DNA of 64,000 bases from an uncultured Parabacteroides sp. Lineage in GTDB: Bacteria; Bacteroidota; Bacteroidia; Bacteroidales; Tannerellaceae. The DNA is taken from assembly GCA_937894065.1 (NCBI GenBank), contig CALCST010000023.1, forward strand, positions 62,001 to 126,000, read 5' to 3'. Both the position numbers and the translations under genes were made by a program. The notes beneath the pieces were generated by a model. It was not told the origin of the DNA and did no database searches. It worked only from the letters and a program-made list of their open reading frames with translations. The first letter of the stretch is position 1; each line of letters begins with the position of its first letter. Shown here piece after piece: positions 59,569 to 64,000 of the stretch.

Positions 59569-60513
59569 ATGAATTCAACAGAATTGAAAGGCCATGTGGC
59601 CATGTTTAGTGCAAATGTAATGTGGGGATTGATGTCTCCTTTGGCAAAATTTGTGATAATTGGTGGTGCAGTTTCTTCTTTGGTTGTTACGGATATGAGA
59701 ATATTCGGTGCAATGGTATTGTTTTGGGTAGCTTCGTTTTTCCGTAAATCGGAATATGTTCCGCCAAAGGATATGTTTCGTTTATTTCTGGCTTCATTAC
59801 TGGCTATTGTGCTTAATCAGGGAAGTTTTATTTCTGGAGTGGGAATGACATCTCCGGTTGATGCTTCGATTATAACAACAAGTATGCCTCTACTGGTAAT
59901 GATTCTTTCTGCCTTTTTCCTTAAAGAACCTATAACAGGGAAGAAAGTACTGGGAATTGCTGCCGGAGCTTCTGGAGCGTTGTTGTTGATTTTGGGAAGT
60001 CATCAGTCATCAGAGACACGTATTGTCGGGGATAATTATATACTTGGAGACTTACTAGTCCTCTTTGCCCAGTTCAGCTATGCATGTTATATAGTTTTCT
60101 TTAAACATTTTGTTGAGAAATATTCATTGTTTACGATAATGAAGTGGATGTTCACATATGCATTTATATGTATTCTTCCATTTTCATATATGGATTTGAT
60201 GCAGGCTTCGTGGGACGCATTGACTATCAATGAAGTTCTGTCATTATTGTTTATAGTTGTATGTAGTACTTTCATCAGTTACGTATGTGTTGTTATCGGT
60301 CAGAAAAATCTTCGTCCGACGGTTGCCGGAATGTATAATTATGTGCAACCGGTTGTTGCCTCAGTCATAGCTATTTGTTGGGGAATGGATTCATTCAATC
60401 TTATGAAAGTTCTTTCTGTTATACTGATATTTGTCGGAGTATATCTTGTTACAAAGAGTCGTAGCCGTGCAGATATGGAGAAGATGATGAAACAGAATTC
60501 TGAAGTGCAATAA
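59569..60513 (+). CDS. EamA/DMT family transporter (second)
   Basis: A 314-residue inner-membrane protein with ten helices in two EamA repeats, for example MFSANVMWGLMSPLAKFVI at the N-terminus and GQKNLRPTVAGMYNYVQPVVASVIAI in the second repeat. It ends in a short charged tail (RSRADMEKMMKQ). It is distantly related to the EamA gene at 55677. The nuclease-helicase gene starts 14 bp downstream, so the two are probably cotranscribed. The substrate is unknown. Confidence 0.88.
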   Translation: MNSTELKGHVAMFSANVMWGLMSPLAKFVIIGGAVSSLVVTDMRIFGAMVLFWVASFFRKSEYVPPKDMFRLFLASLLAIVLNQGSFISGVGMTSPVDASIITTSMPLLVMILSAFFLKEPITGKKVLGIAAGASGALLLILGSHQSSETRIVGDNYILGDLLVLFAQFSYACYIVFFKHFVEKYSLFTIMKWMFTYAFICILPFSYMDLMQASWDALTINEVLSLLFIVVCSTFISYVCVVIGQKNLRPTVAGMYNYVQPVVASVIAICWGMDSFNLMKVLSVILIFVGVYLVTKSRSRADMEKMMKQNSEVQ

Positions 60514-60527
60514 TTCCGGAGGTTGTT

Positions 60528-63500
60528 ATGCAGGAGGGATATATAGGTTTTGGCGGAAAAGACCGTGATACATTTGTCCGTTATGCGGAAACATATTTCA
60601 GTGAACTTTATGGATTGGTGAACAGTGCTGATATGTCTTTACGTCACCGATATGAGGAAATGTATCGTTTGTTCAATGTCGTTCTTAATGAGCAGACGGC
60701 CGGAAGTCCTATCAGTTTTTCCGGTCCGTTTCCGAAAATGGACTATCTGTGCAAGAAGATGGCTTATGATGATGAGACATATTTCAGGCTTAATTCATTC
60801 AGGGCATTCTGTATGCATTTGTCTGTCAAAAAGGACGATGAACTGGAGAGTTTTTTTCTGTCAGACGTCAGAACATTGTCTGAATTCATACGTGATTTGT
60901 ATGACGTTTCAATACCGGATAATTTATTTGCTTTTTTCCCTCGCATATTCAAATACCGTCAGCGAAACCGTAACAGTCTTTCGTATATCCGCATAATTGT
61001 GGATAATTGGGATGACGAGTATATATATGGAAGAACATCCGGCGAGGATTCTGAAAAAGTGAAGATAAAGTATCAGACCAGTGTGAACGGTGCTGACTTT
61101 ACATATATAAAAGAGATTCTTACAGAAAACACGCAGCTGAATGTGATAGGCTGTATTGAAGAAGATGACTATTTTATTCCTGAGCAGATAATTTATGAGC
61201 CGGATTATCTGGTAGATATTTCATCCATAGCAGCTTGTTTCGAATCATATGGAACTACACATTTAGTTCATCTCATAAACAGAATAAAGCCGCAGGAAAT
61301 AAAGAAGGCAATATTGCTCGGTAATTTTTCCGGACAGTTGCTTGATGAAGCTATATATAAGGATTCTTCGTCATTGAATAATAAGGAAAGATATTCGGAA
61401 AGTGCCATGGCTTTTTTCCGTAACAATGCATTGGCTCTTGCTACTTGTGATGATATGGATCGGGCTTTCCATCAGGATGCACTGATGCAGCAGAATAATC
61501 TGATTCATATGGTTTCCGAAATATTTCCTGGTATAGAGAATTACGACCCGGAAAAGATAATTCTCGAACCTTCATTCTTTTGTGAGAAACTGGGAATACA
61601 AGGCCGTATGGACTTGTTGCAGGAAGATATGAAAGTCCTGATGGAACAGAAATCAGGCAAGAAGGATTTTCATACAGACGGTCATGTGGAGAAGCATTAT
61701 GTCCAGATGCTTCTTTATCTTGCCTTGCTACATTATAATTTTGGAAAGAACAATACGAGTGTTTCATGCTATCTTCTATATTCGAGATATCATAATGGTC
61801 TGATAAAGGAAGGAAATGCTCCTATGCTTCTAGCCGAAGCTCTCCGTATCCGCAATATGATAGTTTGGAGCGAGTATAACTACTCCAATGGAAATCTTCG
61901 TGAACTACTTGATAATTTGACTCCGGAAGATTTTCATCTGATTAATTCAGAGAAAAATCGTGTGTTGTGGGATAGATATTCAAAACCTCAGCTGCAGAAT
62001 TTGCTTTCACCGCTGCAATGTGCCGATGATTTGGGAAAAGACTATTTCTATCGATTCTTCCGTTTTATCCAGCGTGAGCATATTTTGTCTAAAATAGGAA
62101 CTCCATCGAAAGAGGCGAGTGGCTTCTCTTCAATATGGAATACAAATCTGGCAGAGAAAAAGCAAGTCGGAAATATCTTTGATAAATTGCATATAGTATC
62201 TTATGGAAATCCAGATGGTGGAAGCGACAGTGGCATATCTCAGATAACATTATCAGTGCCTCGTGGCGAGGAAGATGTGTTGCCTAATTTCCGTGTAGGA
62301 GATATTGTGATTTTATATCCATATTTGGAAGAAGAAGAGCCGGATGCACGCAAAACAATGGTGTTCAGATGCAATATCAAGGAACTGCGCACTGAAGAAA
62401 TAGTTCTTTCTTTGCGCTCTCCACAAAAGAACAAATCAGTGTTTGTCAAACCGGGACACTATTGGGCAGTTGAGCATGATTTCATGGATTCGTCATATAG
62501 TGCGCTTTACCGCTCAATGTATTCTTTCCTTACGGCAAAAGCTGACAGAAAAGATATGATATTGAATCGCCGTCAGCCGCAGATTGACAAAACACTGAGT
62601 TTAAATGGTGATTATAGCCAGGGTGGCAAATGCCCGGATTTCAATGAACTGGTGCTGAAAGCAAAGCAGGCAAAAGACTTTTTCTTGCTTATTGGTCCTC
62701 CGGGAACTGGAAAGACTTCATTTGGTTTGGTCAATATACTGAAGGAGACACTGAGCAATCCTCAGTCGTCAGTGCTTCTGGTGTCATTTACCAATCGTGC
62801 AGTTGATGAGATTTGCAGCAAACTTAAACGGGAAGAGATAGATTTTATCAGATTTGGTTCAAGCCTCTCGTGCGATGATGCTTATTATTCATATCTTCTA
62901 GGAAATAAAGTTTCGTCATGTTCTAACATAACAGAAATAAGAAACACAATTTCTAAGACACGTGTTTTTGTTGGAACAACAACAGCTGTAACCTCAAATC
63001 TGAATTTCTTTTCTTTAAAGAAATTTGACCTGACAATTATCGACGAAGCTTCTCAGATTCTGGAACCGCACTTGATGGGATTGCTTTGTGCAAAACATGG
63101 AAACTCTAATGCAATAGATAAATTTGTATTTATCGGCGACCATAAACAGTTGCCGGCAGTTGTTTCACAATCTGAGTCTGAATCAGCAGTGAGCGAGGAA
63201 AGTTTGAAAAACATCGGATTGGTGAACTGCCGATATTCTCTTTTCGAAAGATTACTTTCTTTGCATAAAGGAAACGACAGTCTGTTTTTCACTCTTACCA
63301 AGCAAGGACGAATGCATCCGGGAGTTTCGGCTTTCCCAAATAAATCGTTCTATGCCGACTCATTGGTCCCGGTTCCTTTGAGCCATCAGATTCTGGAGAA
63401 TCTGCCTTTTGCCGGATTGCCAGTTTCAGGATTGGAAAGGTTGTTGGCATCCAGACGTTTTCTGTTCATTTCTTCGCCTCGAATAGATAATCCTTATGCT

Positions 63501-63974
63501 GTAAAAGTTAATATTAAGGAAGCAGAGATTATATCTTTGATTGTAAAATCTGTTTGGGATTTATATCTGAAAAGCGGGAAGAGTTTTTCTGCGGCATCTA
63601 CTTTAGGAATCATAGTTCCGTATCGTAATCAGATATCTGCAATACGTAAGGAAATCAGCAAATACAATATTCCGGAATTGTCTGATATTACAATCGACAC
63701 TGTTGAGAGATATCAAGGTAGCGAACGTGATGTCATAATCTATGGTTTTACTGTTCAGAAAATATATCAGTTGGATTTCCTTGCGGGGAATGTGTTTGTT
63801 GAGGACGGAGTTCTGATTGACCGTAAATTGAATGTCGCATTGACTCGTGCAAGAGAGCAAATGATTATAGTTGGAGAGAAAAAATTATTATCCCATAATT
63901 CTGTTTTTGCTGAACTGATTGAATATTCGGAAAAGTTAGGATGTTTTTTTGATTGGAAAGATATGCCTGAATAA
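60528..63974 (+). CDS. Dna2-like fusion of PD-(D/E)XK nuclease and SF1 helicase
   Basis: A 1148-residue nuclease-helicase. A RecB/Cas4-type nuclease sits at about residues 300-420: D362 in IQGRMDLLQED, E373-x-K375 in MEQKSGK, and the downstream QMLLYLALL matching the QxxxY motif. The helicase follows: GPPGTGKTSF near residue 723, LTIIDEASQILEP, IGDHKQLPAV, KQGRMHPGVSAF, TVERYQGSERDVIIYGF and LNVALTRAREQMIIVG. This layout recalls Dna2 and AddB-like DNA-end processing enzymes. A good ribosome-binding site (CCGGAGG) precedes the ATG. Its stop is 26 bp from the window edge, so downstream partners are not visible. Role (repair or defence) is unresolved. Confidence 0.88.
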   Translation: MQEGYIGFGGKDRDTFVRYAETYFSELYGLVNSADMSLRHRYEEMYRLFNVVLNEQTAGSPISFSGPFPKMDYLCKKMAYDDETYFRLNSFRAFCMHLSVKKDDELESFFLSDVRTLSEFIRDLYDVSIPDNLFAFFPRIFKYRQRNRNSLSYIRIIVDNWDDEYIYGRTSGEDSEKVKIKYQTSVNGADFTYIKEILTENTQLNVIGCIEEDDYFIPEQIIYEPDYLVDISSIAACFESYGTTHLVHLINRIKPQEIKKAILLGNFSGQLLDEAIYKDSSSLNNKERYSESAMAFFRNNALALATCDDMDRAFHQDALMQQNNLIHMVSEIFPGIENYDPEKIILEPSFFCEKLGIQGRMDLLQEDMKVLMEQKSGKKDFHTDGHVEKHYVQMLLYLALLHYNFGKNNTSVSCYLLYSRYHNGLIKEGNAPMLLAEALRIRNMIVWSEYNYSNGNLRELLDNLTPEDFHLINSEKNRVLWDRYSKPQLQNLLSPLQCADDLGKDYFYRFFRFIQREHILSKIGTPSKEASGFSSIWNTNLAEKKQVGNIFDKLHIVSYGNPDGGSDSGISQITLSVPRGEEDVLPNFRVGDIVILYPYLEEEEPDARKTMVFRCNIKELRTEEIVLSLRSPQKNKSVFVKPGHYWAVEHDFMDSSYSALYRSMYSFLTAKADRKDMILNRRQPQIDKTLSLNGDYSQGGKCPDFNELVLKAKQAKDFFLLIGPPGTGKTSFGLVNILKETLSNPQSSVLLVSFTNRAVDEICSKLKREEIDFIRFGSSLSCDDAYYSYLLGNKVSSCSNITEIRNTISKTRVFVGTTTAVTSNLNFFSLKKFDLTIIDEASQILEPHLMGLLCAKHGNSNAIDKFVFIGDHKQLPAVVSQSESESAVSEESLKNIGLVNCRYSLFERLLSLHKGNDSLFFTLTKQGRMHPGVSAFPNKSFYADSLVPVPLSHQILENLPFAGLPVSGLERLLASRRFLFISSPRIDNPYAVKVNIKEAEIISLIVKSVWDLYLKSGKSFSAASTLGIIVPYRNQISAIRKEISKYNIPELSDITIDTVERYQGSERDVIIYGFTVQKIYQLDFLAGNVFVEDGVLIDRKLNVALTRAREQMIIVGEKKLLSHNSVFAELIEYSEKLGCFFDWKDMPE

Positions 63975-64000
63975 ACTTTTCAGAATCACTTGAATTTCTT

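Noticed and set aside
1..64000. tRNA, rRNA, insertion sequences, integrases or prophage genes
   Set aside because: Looked for by eye on both strands; no cloverleaf, rRNA segment, transposase or integrase motif was recognised. A dedicated scan could still find a missed small RNA.

Overview
The window is a stretch of bacterial chromosome from a member of the Bacteroidota, most likely order Bacteroidales. The evidence is two tandem SusC/SusD outer-membrane pairs, Bacteroides-type promoters (TTTG near -33 and TAnnTTTG near -7), AT-rich spacers, few clear Shine-Dalgarno sites, and typical Bacteroidales gene orders. The species cannot be fixed from the sequence. I saw no rRNA, tRNA, IS element, prophage or CRISPR array.

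Layout. 1-4 kb: end of hisG, then hisD-hisC-hisB (histidine synthesis). 4-9.8 kb: a small lipoprotein, a paaK-ACT-cupin unit, a compact transcription unit with a 51-codon ORF between RNA hairpins, a lipoprotein and an alpha/beta hydrolase. 9.9-20.2 kb: an S9 peptidase, a MATE pump, a HAD phosphatase, an unusual three-domain esterase, a His/Trp-rich secreted protein, rlmB, ridA and a MarR regulator. 20.3-29.8 kb (minus strand): GtrA, then an apparent long operon (reading right to left) M20 peptidase, MTA/SAH deaminase, purine nucleoside phosphorylase, SF1 helicase, HAD phosphatase, HAD-hotdog fusion, menF. 30.3-36.5 kb: a SPOR lipoprotein, a DPP5-like peptidase, an SDR oxidoreductase, an NlpC/P60 hydrolase and serS. 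36.8-47.4 kb: two tandem susC-susD pairs with related leaders. 47.5-52.7 kb (minus): tex-ybaK and an ABC importer whose permease and ATPase are fused, preceded by a terminator-bearing small RNA or attenuated leader. 53-64 kb: umuD-umuC, a TauE-type exporter, two EamA transporters, a GH2 glycosidase and a Dna2-like nuclease-helicase.

The most striking feature is not a gene. At least a dozen spacers carry members or fragments of a dispersed repeat family built on an 8-bp period (units such as GAGTTAAG, AAGTTGAC and CTTGTCAA). Most copies are large imperfect inverted repeats carrying the signature CTGAAGCCTTGTCAACTT. The longest copies (about 130-150 bp) end in AAGTTTCG-like inverted termini. 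Several copies sit directly against start codons (serS, tex, an EamA gene, the SDR gene, the three-domain esterase). One supplies the last codons of the ABC fusion gene. I do not recognise a published name for this family and regard it as the best candidate for something undescribed here.

Starts were moved inward from the longest ORF where a downstream ATG matches the family start, follows a promoter, or forms an ATGA overlap. All functional calls rest on motif recognition by eye; no database search was run.
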